A stretch of 17,802 bases of DNA from Hondaea fermentalgiana (Eukaryota > Sar > Bigyra > Thraustochytrida > Thraustochytriidae): positions 111,669 through 129,470 of the forward strand of contig NPFB01000084.1 in the NCBI GenBank assembly GCA_014084085.1, read 5' to 3'. A model generated the notes under the pieces. That model was not told the origin of the DNA, ran no database searches, and saw only the letters and a program-made list of their open reading frames with translations. Positions 1 through 7,994 of the stretch are shown here, piece after piece. Positions within the stretch are counted from its first letter, which is position 1; every line of letters begins with the position of its first letter. The position numbers were made by a program, and so were the translations under genes.

Positions 1-64
1 CGCGGCGGCGGCGCGGGCGCGGCGCGGGCGCGGCGCGCGGGCGCGGCGGAGCGGCCGGCGCGGG
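1..64. other. GC-only leader upstream of the first gene
   Basis: The stretch is almost entirely G and C and is built from irregular GCGCGGGCG-like units. It contains no stop codon in frame with the ATG at 65, so the first gene could begin further left, outside the window, and this stretch could be 5' UTR, promoter or coding sequence. I cannot decide between these from the sequence. Confidence 0.4.
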
Positions 65-2056
65 ATGGCGGAGGAGGATGCGGCGGCGGCCGCCCTGGCG
101 GAGGCGCAGCAGCAGCAGCAGCAGGATGCCGCGCAGCAGGGCGCCGAGCGCCGCGGCTCGCGCAAGAGCCTGCGCGCGAGCCTGCGCTCGGTCACGTCCG
201 GGCTGTCCGCGGGCCTGCGCAAGAGCAGCCGCGCGTCGATGCCCAGGGCCGCCGGCGACGCCGACGCCGACGCCGAGGTCGATGCCGATGCCAAGGCCGG
301 CGACGACGGGGAGGCGAGGGCGGCCCGGGACAGCGAGGCCGGCAGCCTCGTGGAGCCCGTCGCGCGCGTGGAGAGCAACGGAGGCGTGATCGGGTTCGTG
401 GGCGACATGCTCGCGCGCGTTGTCGGGACCCCGTCTGTGCGCATCGTATCAAGGGGGGACTCGGCCATGGTCAAGCTCAACGTCGGCGGCACCATCTTCA
501 CCACCAGCGTGGGAACAATCCGTGGAGGCTCCTCCAGCGTGCTCAAAGAGCTCGTGCTCTATGAACCGCGCCAGCTGCAGCTCGACGAGGACGGCGTGCC
601 CGTCGAGGACGAGGAGGACGACGAACCTGACCCGCGCGCCTTTGATGAAGACGGCAACATCTTCATCGACCATGATCCCAAACACTTTGGCACCCTGCTC
701 AACTACATGCGCCCCAACACGCCGGCGTCCCTTCCGGAGGTCGACTCGCGCGAGTGGCACGAGATCCGCAGCGACGCAGAATTCTTTGACATGCACGACC
801 TCCTCGCCGACATGGACGACCTTGAGGAGGAGCAGGCCCGCGTCGCCGCAGACGCGCAAAGCAGGAACAATGCAACCACGGAGAAGCTTCTCGCCATGCA
901 GGGCCGCGAACTCGAGCGCATGCGCGTCGAGCTGCATAGGCTCCAGTTTGAAAAGGAGCGCGCCGAGAACGAGGGAAGACCCATCTTTGCCAAAATGGAG
1001 TACGCCTACAACCTCATGGTCGCCGGCGTCACCGGTAGCGGCAAGTCCGCTTCCCTCAACTTCATTCTCAATCAGCAAGTCTGCGAGGTCTCCGGCTCTC
1101 AGGCCCAGGGCACCCGCGGCTGCCACCTTCGCGACGCTGTCCTCGACGACAAGCACTTTGTGTCCTATCTCGACACCCAGGGCCTCGGAGCCGACACGAG
1201 CATCACCGACGAGGAGCTTCTCGAGCAGATCATGCTCAGCGCAGAATCTATTCGACAAATGGGCATCATCAACAACATTCTCGTTAGCAATGATCTCACC
1301 TCCCGCTCCACCCCGGCGGCCACGGCCAATCTCCTCACGCTCTGCGAGCTCTTTACCTCGCTGCGCCGCAGCTGCTTCGTCGTCTTTACAAAGTGGAACA
1401 CCAATGCAGTTCTCTCCGAATGGAATGCGCCACTCAAGCGCTGGGTGAAAAAGTACCGCCGGGCACGCTCCATGGACCGCATCACCACTGACCCGCCTTC
1501 CTACGACGAGCTCTATCGCGCCTATTGCAACTACCTTCTCAAGTCCCTCACCAATCGTCAGGACGGCGGCGCCTTTGCAAAGGTCGCCATGTTTCTTAGT
1601 TTCTTTGAGAGCCGAGTCATTTGGGCCTTCAATCTCGACGCCGTTCAAGTTGAAGACATGGAGGATGGCGAGCTCGAGCCCTACGTTCAATATCTCTATG
1701 AGTTCTATCGCCGCAAGGCCCTCACGGCGCTGCGCCGCGGATCCACCATCATCAAGACGGAGGACCTGCCCTTTCTCAAGGACGAAGAGGACACGATGGG
1801 AGACGTCGCGCAGCGGCTCGTTCGTCACCGTGACGCCAAGATCCAGCAGCTCGAGCACATGGGTATGGACCCAAACAAAGCCCGCAGTCTGCGCACGAGT
1901 TTTCAGAATATGTTTACTGCCGCTGCCGAAAACATGGAACACCGTGTTTACGATGTTCAGAATATCGGGTCGACTGAAATTCTCGGACTCATTGACAACC
2001 CAATAGACCCAGACGTCGCGCTCGAAGCCTCCACCGACGTATGCGTGATCCAGTAG
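65..2056 (+). CDS. BTB(T1)-coiled coil-P-loop GTPase protein with C-terminal CaaX box
   Basis: Single-exon, 663 residues. Residues 1-130 are low-complexity: Ala-rich, six Gln at 15-20, basic Ser/Arg stretches, then an Asp-Ala run. Residues about 135-250 form a KCTD/potassium-channel-T1-type BTB domain, with VKLNVGGTIFTT near its start and FIDHDPKHFGTLLNYMRP near its end. A Glu/Arg-rich probable coiled coil spans about 255-310. A GTPase-like domain follows: P-loop GVTGSGKS at 321-328, candidate switch Thr350, DTQGLG at 370-375, and TKWN at 442-445 in the place of N/TKxD. The layout resembles AIG1/GIMAP-type GTPases more than Ras, but this is by eye. The last four residues are CVIQ, a CaaX box expected to be prenylated (Q at the end favours farnesyl), which would tether the protein to membrane. 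Two TAG codons follow in tandem. Partners and function are unknown. The start is the first in-frame ATG visible; upstream sequence is also open. The downstream neighbour is convergent. Confidence 0.85.
   Translation: MAEEDAAAAALAEAQQQQQQDAAQQGAERRGSRKSLRASLRSVTSGLSAGLRKSSRASMPRAAGDADADAEVDADAKAGDDGEARAARDSEAGSLVEPVARVESNGGVIGFVGDMLARVVGTPSVRIVSRGDSAMVKLNVGGTIFTTSVGTIRGGSSSVLKELVLYEPRQLQLDEDGVPVEDEEDDEPDPRAFDEDGNIFIDHDPKHFGTLLNYMRPNTPASLPEVDSREWHEIRSDAEFFDMHDLLADMDDLEEEQARVAADAQSRNNATTEKLLAMQGRELERMRVELHRLQFEKERAENEGRPIFAKMEYAYNLMVAGVTGSGKSASLNFILNQQVCEVSGSQAQGTRGCHLRDAVLDDKHFVSYLDTQGLGADTSITDEELLEQIMLSAESIRQMGIINNILVSNDLTSRSTPAATANLLTLCELFTSLRRSCFVVFTKWNTNAVLSEWNAPLKRWVKKYRRARSMDRITTDPPSYDELYRAYCNYLLKSLTNRQDGGAFAKVAMFLSFFESRVIWAFNLDAVQVEDMEDGELEPYVQYLYEFYRRKALTALRRGSTIIKTEDLPFLKDEEDTMGDVAQRLVRHRDAKIQQLEHMGMDPNKARSLRTSFQNMFTAAAENMEHRVYDVQNIGSTEILGLIDNPIDPDVALEASTDVCVIQ
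107..124 (+). repeat. (CAG)6 trinucleotide repeat, coding
   Basis: Six CAG codons in a row encode the six Gln at residues 15-20 of the BTB-GTPase protein. The tract is short and pure, so it could vary in length between strains. Confidence 0.8.
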
Positions 2057-2168
2057 TAGCGCACGTGCATTCACTTGCGCACTTTTCCTTTTCCCTCTTC
2101 CCTTTTCCAATCCCCTCTCAAATCCTTTCCTGACCTGAGGTCAAGCTAGCATCTGACCAAGCAATTTT

Positions 2169-2174
2169 AATAAA
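2169..2174 (+). terminator. Candidate polyadenylation signal AATAAA for the BTB-GTPase gene
   Basis: AATAAA lies 113 nt downstream of the TAG stop in an AT-rich patch. The position suits a poly(A) signal. Whether this organism relies on the hexamer is not known from the window. Confidence 0.45.
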
Positions 2175-2392
2175 AATAAGAGCGGGCCCTGGCAGGCGGG
2201 CCGGCGGGCGATCTGACTGGCTGATCTTTCGAGCTCGACGCATGCTCGCTTCAACTCACCCCTCGAAGTCGAGACAACGCATAAAGAGAATCTGTTTCGT
2301 GTTTTATCCTTTGTCAGTGAGAGAAACAATCCGCCTTTGGGGTGCGAATGCTGCAAAGAGGATCCTACTTCTCTCTCAACGAACTCTCGAAA

Positions 2393-2398
2393 TTTATT
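2393..2398 (-). terminator. Candidate polyadenylation signal for the sulfatase gene
   Basis: TTTATT on the + strand reads AATAAA on the - strand, about 80 nt beyond the sulfatase stop codon. This is a good position for a poly(A) signal. Confidence 0.45.
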
Positions 2399-2478
2399 AC
2401 TCAGGTAGTAAATGGATCGTTGTCATCATCATTGTCATTGTTATCGAGAGAAAAAGACTGATAGGATAGTTTCTTTTC

Positions 2479-4086
2479 TTAGGCGATTGCTGTATGACGC
2501 TCGCAGTATGGCCACCAAAAGTCGCCGACGATCTCGTTGAACCTGGGAGTGGCAGGTTTGGAACAGTCTGCGGAGATGTCGCGAGATGTCGCGAGCTCAT
2601 TCCGAATAACGCTCTTCAGTTCATGTAGTTTACTTGCAAAATTCGAGTCCGTCGCAAGATCGTTTCGCTCCTCGGGGTCTGACGTGAGCTCGTAGAGGCA
2701 AAAGCCCTCATGGCAAGCCTTGCCCTCGCGCAGTGATTGCGCGGTGTCGTCTCTGCCTTGCGAATAGTCGTCGAGGCGCGACCATCCATCCGGAAATCCT
2801 GGCGAGTCAGTAATGATCTTCCATTGCTTGCCTTTCTCATCGTCCACGATCATGCCAAAGCCAATACCATGGTCCGAGGCGTTGCCGAGAACGACAGTGT
2901 TTCGCGGCGTCTCTTGCAGGCTCAGCTCGTTTTCCGCTGCAGATAGTTGGGTCCAATGCGAGACGCCATCGAGCTTGCGGCCACCCTTGAACGAGTATCC
3001 TGCAATGTCGGCAAGTGTTGCGTACCAGTCGACAATGTGCATGAGGCCATCGTACTTGCCGCTACGCTTGAGGCCATATCCAGCCAAGAGCGCAGTACCG
3101 CGCACGCCGCCTTCATACAAGGAATGCTTGCCGCCACGAAATGGCGTATTGCGGCTCCCACAGGCATCGCCCGTGGTGATTGGCCCGCCATTGTCAGTCG
3201 TGAGAATGATAAGCGTATTGTCATCGTTCAGACCATTCACGCGAAGAGCGTCCGTAATGTTCCCCACGCCGCTGTCCACAGCAGCCACCATTCCCGCAAA
3301 TTGACGCCGCTTGCCAGGCGGCATCGTCTTCAAATATGGCTCAACAAAGTACTGAGGAACTTGATTCGGCTGTCTGCCGCCAGCATGAACGCCTTGGTAC
3401 GTCACGAGCAAGAATAGCGGTCTACCGGACCGGGCCTCGGCATGGCGGTTAATGGCGTCGACTGCTTTCTCTGTGAAAATTTCCGTCGAGTACCGTAGCT
3501 GCGCTTCGACTGCAAGGCGGACGCACGATTCGGCTCTGCACTTTGGCGCTGTCGCTTCGAGGTACTGGAACCACGTGCGCTGCGCATTGGAAGTGCCCAT
3601 AAAGTAGTCACCGCCACCCGTAAGAAAACCATAGTAATAGTCAAACCCTCGAAACGTGGGCACGTAGTCCCACATGTGGTGCCCCAAGTGCCATTTCCCT
3701 ACCATGTATGTTGCGTATCCAGCTTCGTGCATGCGATCGCTTAAAAAGACTTCATCCAGTTCAACGCCAACATTGCTCACGGGGCGTAACCAGTTATGTA
3801 CGCCCGTGTGATGCGAGTACCGTCCCGTCATGAGCGCTGCGCGGCTGGGAGAACAAACCGTATGCACGTAGTATCGCGTCAGCTCAAGGCCGCGTTCCCA
3901 AAGAGCATCGACATGCGGCGTCGCAATCTGATTCTTGTTGCGGAAACCAAAATCGGCCCATCCAAGATCATCCACGACGATCATGACAATGTTCGGTTTC
4001 GAGCCAGTAGCCTCGGTCAACTTTATGGTCGCGCCTGCAATCGTCAGGCAGAGCGCGACAACCGTCGCTGCGAATCGAGACCCCAT
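2479..4086 (-). CDS. Arylsulfatase (ARSB/N-acetylgalactosamine-4-sulfatase type), secreted or lysosomal
   Basis: Single-exon, 535 residues, close to the usual length of arylsulfatase B. An N-terminal hydrophobic segment (about 6-20, ending near ATG at 26-28) looks like a signal peptide. The mature protein starts with PNIVMIVVDDLGWADFG, where Asp39 and Asp40 are the expected metal ligands. CSPSRAALMTGRY at 78-90 is the sulfatase signature; Cys78 is the residue converted to formylglycine by the SUMF1-type enzyme. Further expected active-site positions are Lys131 and His133 in GKWHLGHH, His234, Asp298-Asn299 in TTDNGG, and Lys320 in FRGGKHSLYEGGVRG. The family hydrolyses sulfate esters, typically on sulfated polysaccharides or glycosaminoglycans; the substrate here cannot be told. 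No residue known to be needed is obviously missing. It is divergent from the CD2BP2 homolog and convergent with the BTB-GTPase gene. Confidence 0.93.
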   Translation of the reverse strand: MGSRFAATVVALCLTIAGATIKLTEATGSKPNIVMIVVDDLGWADFGFRNKNQIATPHVDALWERGLELTRYYVHTVCSPSRAALMTGRYSHHTGVHNWLRPVSNVGVELDEVFLSDRMHEAGYATYMVGKWHLGHHMWDYVPTFRGFDYYYGFLTGGGDYFMGTSNAQRTWFQYLEATAPKCRAESCVRLAVEAQLRYSTEIFTEKAVDAINRHAEARSGRPLFLLVTYQGVHAGGRQPNQVPQYFVEPYLKTMPPGKRRQFAGMVAAVDSGVGNITDALRVNGLNDDNTLIILTTDNGGPITTGDACGSRNTPFRGGKHSLYEGGVRGTALLAGYGLKRSGKYDGLMHIVDWYATLADIAGYSFKGGRKLDGVSHWTQLSAAENELSLQETPRNTVVLGNASDHGIGFGMIVDDEKGKQWKIITDSPGFPDGWSRLDDYSQGRDDTAQSLREGKACHEGFCLYELTSDPEERNDLATDSNFASKLHELKSVIRNELATSRDISADCSKPATPRFNEIVGDFWWPYCERHTAIA

Positions 4087-4675
4087 CTTGGGAGGGCCTC
4101 TTCCCTGCTCTGCACACAGAGGCTCTCGATCGAGCTCACCAGATGAATCGCTGGCGCTTGCCGCCCCGTACCACGCACCACCTGCTGGCGTCCGGCTGGT
4201 CGCTCGCTCGCCGATGCTTGTGAAGCTCGCGCTCGATTCAAGTTGCAGATTTGCCTAGTTCCAGGATTTTCCAACAAAAGATTTTTACATTCACGAACGA
4301 CTTCGCGCCCTGATCGCCCACGACTCGACTGGCAGCAACGAGCAGCAGCAAGAATTCTTCTGGCAGCGAGACCCAGCGCACTCGACCCCAAATAATGCGT
4401 GAATCGGTCAAGGTTCGCGAACGCATTGCAAGCAAAGCTACGCTCACGAGCTGACCTGCGAGCTTTTGCCCCGTGCTGTTTTATGTGCAATGGCTTGTAG
4501 CTTGTCGCGAGCAAGCCCGTGAGCTTGCTCGCAACCAGACCATCGAGGCAAGCCTTGCGCTTGCGCGCAGCCAGATTCTTGTTGACAGGGAGGCAAGGAA
4601 CGCCCGCGAGCTGGGTGCTGCGTGAAGCTCCGCGTGACGTGGTACGGGTATCTGGACGCGCGTAGAGAAGTAAGC
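4087..4675. promoter_or_regulatory. Divergent intergenic region, sulfatase / CD2BP2 homolog
   Basis: This 589-bp gap lies between two divergent start codons and must hold both promoters. No TATA box is evident for either gene. It contains a perfect hairpin at 4507-4532 and two overlapping CTTGCGC motifs at 4554-4560 and 4560-4566. Open frames on both strands here have biased composition and no family resemblance, so no gene is called. Confidence 0.5.
4507..4532. repeat. Perfect 10-bp inverted repeat with 6-nt loop
   Basis: GCGAGCAAGC at 4507-4516 is followed by the loop CCGTGA and the exact reverse complement GCTTGCTCGC at 4523-4532. It lies about 145 bp upstream of the CD2BP2-homolog ATG. 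It could be a DNA-level protein site or a 5'-leader RNA hairpin. Confidence 0.7.
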
Positions 4676-5893
4676 ATGCAGCGCAGCACCATGGCGGCGG
4701 CGCTGCGTGCGCAGGCTCGCGAGAAGCAGCGTCTTGTGGACTCTGGCGTCCTAAATGAGCGCTTCTTCGCGGGCGAGACCTCGCGTGCAAAAGGTAGTGG
4801 CGACGCAAGACCCGTGCGCCCTCCGCAAAAGACCAAACTCTCGCGCGGTAAGCGTGCCAAGGCCAGAGCCATTGGTGGAGACGAGGACGACGATGACGAT
4901 GACGACGATGTTGATGACGAAGACCAGGGAGTCGATGCTCTTGAGAATGACGAAAGTGGCGACGAACTCGAGAGGCCAAGCGGTGCAGGCCGTAGGTCCC
5001 AAGAGACGGCGTACGAAGACCAAGAAGATGAATTACTACGTTTGCAAAAGGAGGACCGCTCCGATGTGCCGCTCGAAGCCTTCAATCTTGCCAAAGAACG
5101 CTCGCAAGGCTATTTTGATAAATCAGGTAACTACGTGCTCACGCGAAAAGACTTGGCGCACGAGGACGACGACGATCAGGTCGAGGACTGGGTCAATAAC
5201 GAAATTGCAAATGCTGCGAACATCAAAGACGCGTCCATGTCGAGCAAGAAGCGCCCTCGGCCCGTCGTCCGTGACCCGCGATTTCATGTCCAACAGCTTG
5301 TCGACCTCCTTAAAGATCCAGATGAGACGGTTCTCAAGGCTTTGGCGCGTCTCGGCAAGGCCAAGAACAAAGACATGGTCGATCGCGTCACTGAGTCGGC
5401 GAATGCGCTCATGGACGCTCACCCTGATGTGTATCAGTCCCCGCGACGCAAGCTGGATGCTCAAATCGCCGAGTCAAGAGCAGAGCGGATGGAGAATCAT
5501 TTTTGGCAGTATCAGACTGGCGACGGAGAAACCTACGGTCCTTACAATGCGAGCGCGATGCAAGCATGGCGGGATGCTGGCTATTTCGATGGAGAGAATA
5601 AGGACAATCTTCGTTTCCGTCGTACCACTGCCCCAAACACAGACAATGATGGTGCAGATACGACTGGCAACGATGCAAAACGCCGGAAAGTTATCTTTGC
5701 CAAGTCCGCCAAAGATGACCTTGCCGCTGACTTTGACGACTTTGATGATGACGATGACGATGATGGCGACGCCAAAGTGCAAGATGCTAGCGCAAAATCA
5801 GACCAAAAAGCAGCGCAAACGTCGGCGCCCAATCAAGATGCCAAGCCCTGGCTACCTCTCTCTGCTGTCAGCTTTTCACAGGTCTTTGAATAA
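4676..5893 (+). CDS. CD2BP2: CD2BP2 / Lin1 (U5 snRNP 52K) homolog, GYF-domain splicing factor
   Basis: Single-exon, 405 residues from ATG 4676; an equally plausible start with better context (ACCATGG) is ATG 4691. The open frame runs further upstream only with non-ATG codons. The N-terminal third has a long Asp/Glu run typical of the family. A conserved block follows, GYFDKSGNYVLTRKD then QVEDWVNN, matching the CD2BP2 region around FDxxGNYV. Then comes LLKDPDETVLKALARLG, also family-typical. The C-terminal GYF domain is at about 275-318: W277-x-Y, GPY, M-x2-W-x3-GYF at 302-304. The canonical GPF is GPY here. In other eukaryotes this protein belongs to the U5 snRNP and U4/U6.U5 tri-snRNP assembly, acts in the nucleus, and its GYF domain binds proline-rich partners. 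A second acidic run and Lys/Arg patches follow the domain. Confidence 0.92.
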   Translation: MQRSTMAAALRAQAREKQRLVDSGVLNERFFAGETSRAKGSGDARPVRPPQKTKLSRGKRAKARAIGGDEDDDDDDDDVDDEDQGVDALENDESGDELERPSGAGRRSQETAYEDQEDELLRLQKEDRSDVPLEAFNLAKERSQGYFDKSGNYVLTRKDLAHEDDDDQVEDWVNNEIANAANIKDASMSSKKRPRPVVRDPRFHVQQLVDLLKDPDETVLKALARLGKAKNKDMVDRVTESANALMDAHPDVYQSPRRKLDAQIAESRAERMENHFWQYQTGDGETYGPYNASAMQAWRDAGYFDGENKDNLRFRRTTAPNTDNDGADTTGNDAKRRKVIFAKSAKDDLAADFDDFDDDDDDDGDAKVQDASAKSDQKAAQTSAPNQDAKPWLPLSAVSFSQVFE

Positions 5894-6127
5894 CGCCATT
5901 TTTCTTGATTTCTTGATCCTGACTCTGACTTTCAACATCGAGAGTTCAACTTCCTTTCTTCAAATGTACACGGGTAGAGTGCAATGGCGGTCGGTCTCAA
6001 AGGGTCGCTTCCTAATTGTTCGACCGTAAGCGACCGCGACCAGCGAGGTGACCAAGCCCTTCGGAACTCCCTGAGGTCAAGACATGCTGATAAGCTGCTC
6101 GGCTGACCCTTGCGAAACCGATACTTC
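5894..6127. other. Short convergent intergenic region
   Basis: This 234-bp gap separates the 3' ends of the CD2BP2 homolog and the Sfi1-like gene and is the tightest gap in the window. The part after the CD2BP2 stop is T-rich. No AATAAA is seen on either strand. Confidence 0.5.
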
Positions 6128-7267
6128 TCACCGATCGGCAACAGTGTCCCACGGCATTGGACGACCTCCATCGCGAGAGTTATCACGAATAGGAATGACA
6201 CCCTTTGCGTTCAAAGGGCGCTCCTTGACGCCTGCATCCCAAACGGGTGGTTGGGCCGATTTGTGGTGCAGTCCGCTACGATGACTCTTGGCACCATGCT
6301 CTCGGTTTTGTTGATGCTGCTGTTGCTGAAGCTTCATAAGATGCTCGCGCCGCACATCGCGAGCCCGGATGTGCACAGCTCCTCTATAAAATGCCGCGTG
6401 CCGACTCCAACGACCAAAGGCCAACGCCAGGCGACGCTGTTTGCACAGACGCAAGGAAGACCAGACAATTCCGCAGGCCGCCTGCACGTCTCGCGTCGTT
6501 TGCTTCCACTCTTGAAAACTTCTTCGCAGCAGCGTGCCTCTGGCCTGTGGCGTCATCATGGCCAACGCAATCGCTCTCAGATTGACAGGTTGCGCCTCGC
6601 AATTTCGCATTGGTGGCATTTGCTGCCGCGCTACCCTTCCATGTCCATGAAAAGGAGCGCTGGCAGGACGGGGTCCCAAAGATCGATGATGAGCGCGGCC
6701 TAGAAAAGAGGCTTGCGACTCATCTTGTTCCTGATTTCCCGACGGTGCACTTCTTTCATGGCGATGAGCTGAGGACCGTCGCGAACCGATAAGGGCGAGC
6801 GAGAAGCGGTCGGTATTCATTGCATGCGTGGAAATTTCAGGGTTTGAAACATCGAGCGCAAGCAGCTCACAGAGCGTTTTGATCCGCGCTTTAGAGACTT
6901 CGAGTACGGAATCGTCCGTGTACATGCGGAATTTATGATGAGCAAGTAGGGCTTGGGTCTTTTCGAGCTCGACGGGTCGCTCGTGAGCCAGAACTGTGAG
7001 TTTGTCGAGATAAGCGTGTAGATTTGCCTCGCAACTAAAGAGACGATCGTCAAGGGCTGTCTCTGTTGGCGGCACAAAGGTAGACGTCGAGTTCGCCGTC
7101 CTGACGCGGACTTCAGCTTCTCCCAGCGCGTCAATCGCCGCGACGAGGTCTCGGACAAAGGTCTCCAGAGCTGTCGGTTTGCGCAGACCGCCCGCAGGCC
7201 TTCCGTGGAACTTCATCCTCGGTCCCGGCAACTGCCGGGCTCTCCGCTGTCCCTTTGGCGACGCCAT
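6128..7267 (-). CDS. Hypothetical protein with two Sfi1-like Trp repeats
   Basis: Single open frame of 379 residues with a genuine ATG start and a GC-rich leader. I do not recognise an ortholog. Residues 1-30 are basic and Pro/Gly-rich. Residues about 33-145 (LETFVRDLVAAIDALGEAE through KARIKTLCELLALD) look mainly helical. Residues 165-225 are low-complexity, His/Arg/Ser-rich. Residues about 243-300 hold two similar helical units, LLRRSFQEWKQTT with Trp254 and RRLALAFGRWSRHA with Trp287. The 33-residue Trp-to-Trp spacing matches the Sfi1 repeat, whose long helix binds centrin at spindle poles and basal bodies. A Gln/His-rich stretch and a disordered basic tail follow. Only two repeats are visible, so a centrin-binding or basal-body role is tentative. 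The frame is the longest on its strand and survives between a real convergent and a real divergent gene, which supports it as coding. Confidence 0.65.
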   Translation of the reverse strand: MASPKGQRRARQLPGPRMKFHGRPAGGLRKPTALETFVRDLVAAIDALGEAEVRVRTANSTSTFVPPTETALDDRLFSCEANLHAYLDKLTVLAHERPVELEKTQALLAHHKFRMYTDDSVLEVSKARIKTLCELLALDVSNPEISTHAMNTDRFSLALIGSRRSSAHRHERSAPSGNQEQDESQASFLGRAHHRSLGPRPASAPFHGHGRVARQQMPPMRNCEAQPVNLRAIALAMMTPQARGTLLRRSFQEWKQTTRDVQAACGIVWSSLRLCKQRRLALAFGRWSRHAAFYRGAVHIRARDVRREHLMKLQQQQHQQNREHGAKSHRSGLHHKSAQPPVWDAGVKERPLNAKGVIPIRDNSRDGGRPMPWDTVADR

Positions 7268-7750
7268 CCCCCGCCCTCTCTTGATGCTCTTCTTGGTTTT
7301 ACTCGTCTCCGTTCTGCTCCTGTGCTCTTCGCGCTGCTCTCAAAATCACCCAAACATGGGTCACAGGCTCGCTCGGCTGCCGTTTCGTCTGCGGGGACAC
7401 GGGTCCCCGCGCACACCCTGGTGCGCACCCTATCGGAGAAACCGGGCTTTCTCGAGACCCATCAATGCGGTTCGCGGGGGGCCGCGAGTTTCCCCGATGC
7501 TGCAAGCGCCTTAAACCCGTGCAGAAGAGCGTTCGGAAAGACCGGGGAGTTAAGGCGGGCGCGGCTGCGGCTGCCGTCACCGATCGCCGCAGAGAGACAG
7601 AAAGCCTTCGAAGCCGCACAGCATCTCGCGCAGGTACGTCGCCGCGCCGCGCGCGCGCCCGCTCGCTCGCGCGCGCAGCCCGGGAGCCCGCCGCGTCCGC
7701 TCTCCTCGACCGCCGCTGCCGCCGCCGGGTGGGGAGAGCCAGGTTGGACG

Positions 7751-7779
7751 GATGGGTGGATGGATGGATGAATGGATGA
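7751..7779. repeat. GGAT/GATG tetranucleotide repeat
   Basis: Imperfect GATG units form about seven copies, with GGTG and GAAT variants. The same tetramer appears on the opposite strand in the NSE1 intron at 14573-14598. Confidence 0.75.
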
Positions 7780-7910
7780 GGGTGAATCGTGGTGGATGGC
7801 GGGCGCCGCGTTGAGGCCGTCCGTCCGCGTAGCCGCTGCGAGGGCGGCGGAGCAGCAGCCGCAGGCGGGAATGGAGAGAAACGATGGAGGGTTTATTTCG
7901 CTGAGATCTG

Positions 7911-7993
7911 GTAAGACTGACGGAGAAGCGTAACATGAACGGGGTCGTCACAGATAGCTCTTTACCAGGACTTTTTTCTCTTCTACTTAGCAG
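7911..7993 (+). other. Probable 5'-UTR intron of the ATP synthase epsilon gene
   Basis: The donor CTG|GTAAGA at 7911 and a strong acceptor (pyrimidine-rich TTTTTTCTCTTCTACTTAG, CAG ending at 7993) flank 83 bp. The acceptor lies directly before A-ATG of the epsilon subunit. Removing it would delete an in-frame ATG at 7935. This is predicted from consensus sites only. Confidence 0.6.
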
Positions 7994-7994
7994 A

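Larger units (their letters stand above)
2057..2478. other. Convergent 3' intergenic region
   Basis: This 422-bp gap lies between the 3' ends of the BTB-GTPase gene and the sulfatase gene. It is AT-richer than the flanking genes and holds one AATAAA-type signal for each strand. A CACTTGCG octamer sits at 2072-2079, the same motif that clusters at 10886-11069. Short open frames here have no family resemblance and are not called. Confidence 0.6.
7268..7994. promoter_or_regulatory. Divergent intergenic region, Sfi1-like gene / ATP synthase epsilon
   Basis: This 727-bp gap is GC-rich in the middle (about 7540-7870) and carries a GGAT microsatellite at 7751-7779. Long frames here on both strands are Arg/Ala/Ser-rich composition artefacts. 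The right end holds a probable 5'-UTR intron (7911-7993) that ends one base before the epsilon start codon. Confidence 0.5.

Noticed and set aside
449..2110. 553-codon open frame antisense to the BTB-GTPase gene
   Set aside because: It lies opposite a sense gene with clear domains; strong GC bias at codon ends removes stops from the antisense frame, and the product matches nothing I know.
4044..4979. 311-codon - strand frame across the sulfatase/CD2BP2 gap
   Set aside because: His/Arg/Ala-rich product with no domain, overlapping the start of two real genes; a composition artefact.
4755..6029. 424-codon frame overlapping the CD2BP2 homolog in another + frame
   Set aside because: Low-complexity Thr/Met/Arg-rich product produced by the shifted reading of Asp-rich codons; the main frame has the GYF domain.
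7205..7771. 188-codon + frame between the Sfi1-like gene and ATP synthase epsilon
   Set aside because: It starts inside the opposite-strand gene, is Ala/Arg/Pro/Ser-rich and ends in the GGAT repeat; no family resemblance.
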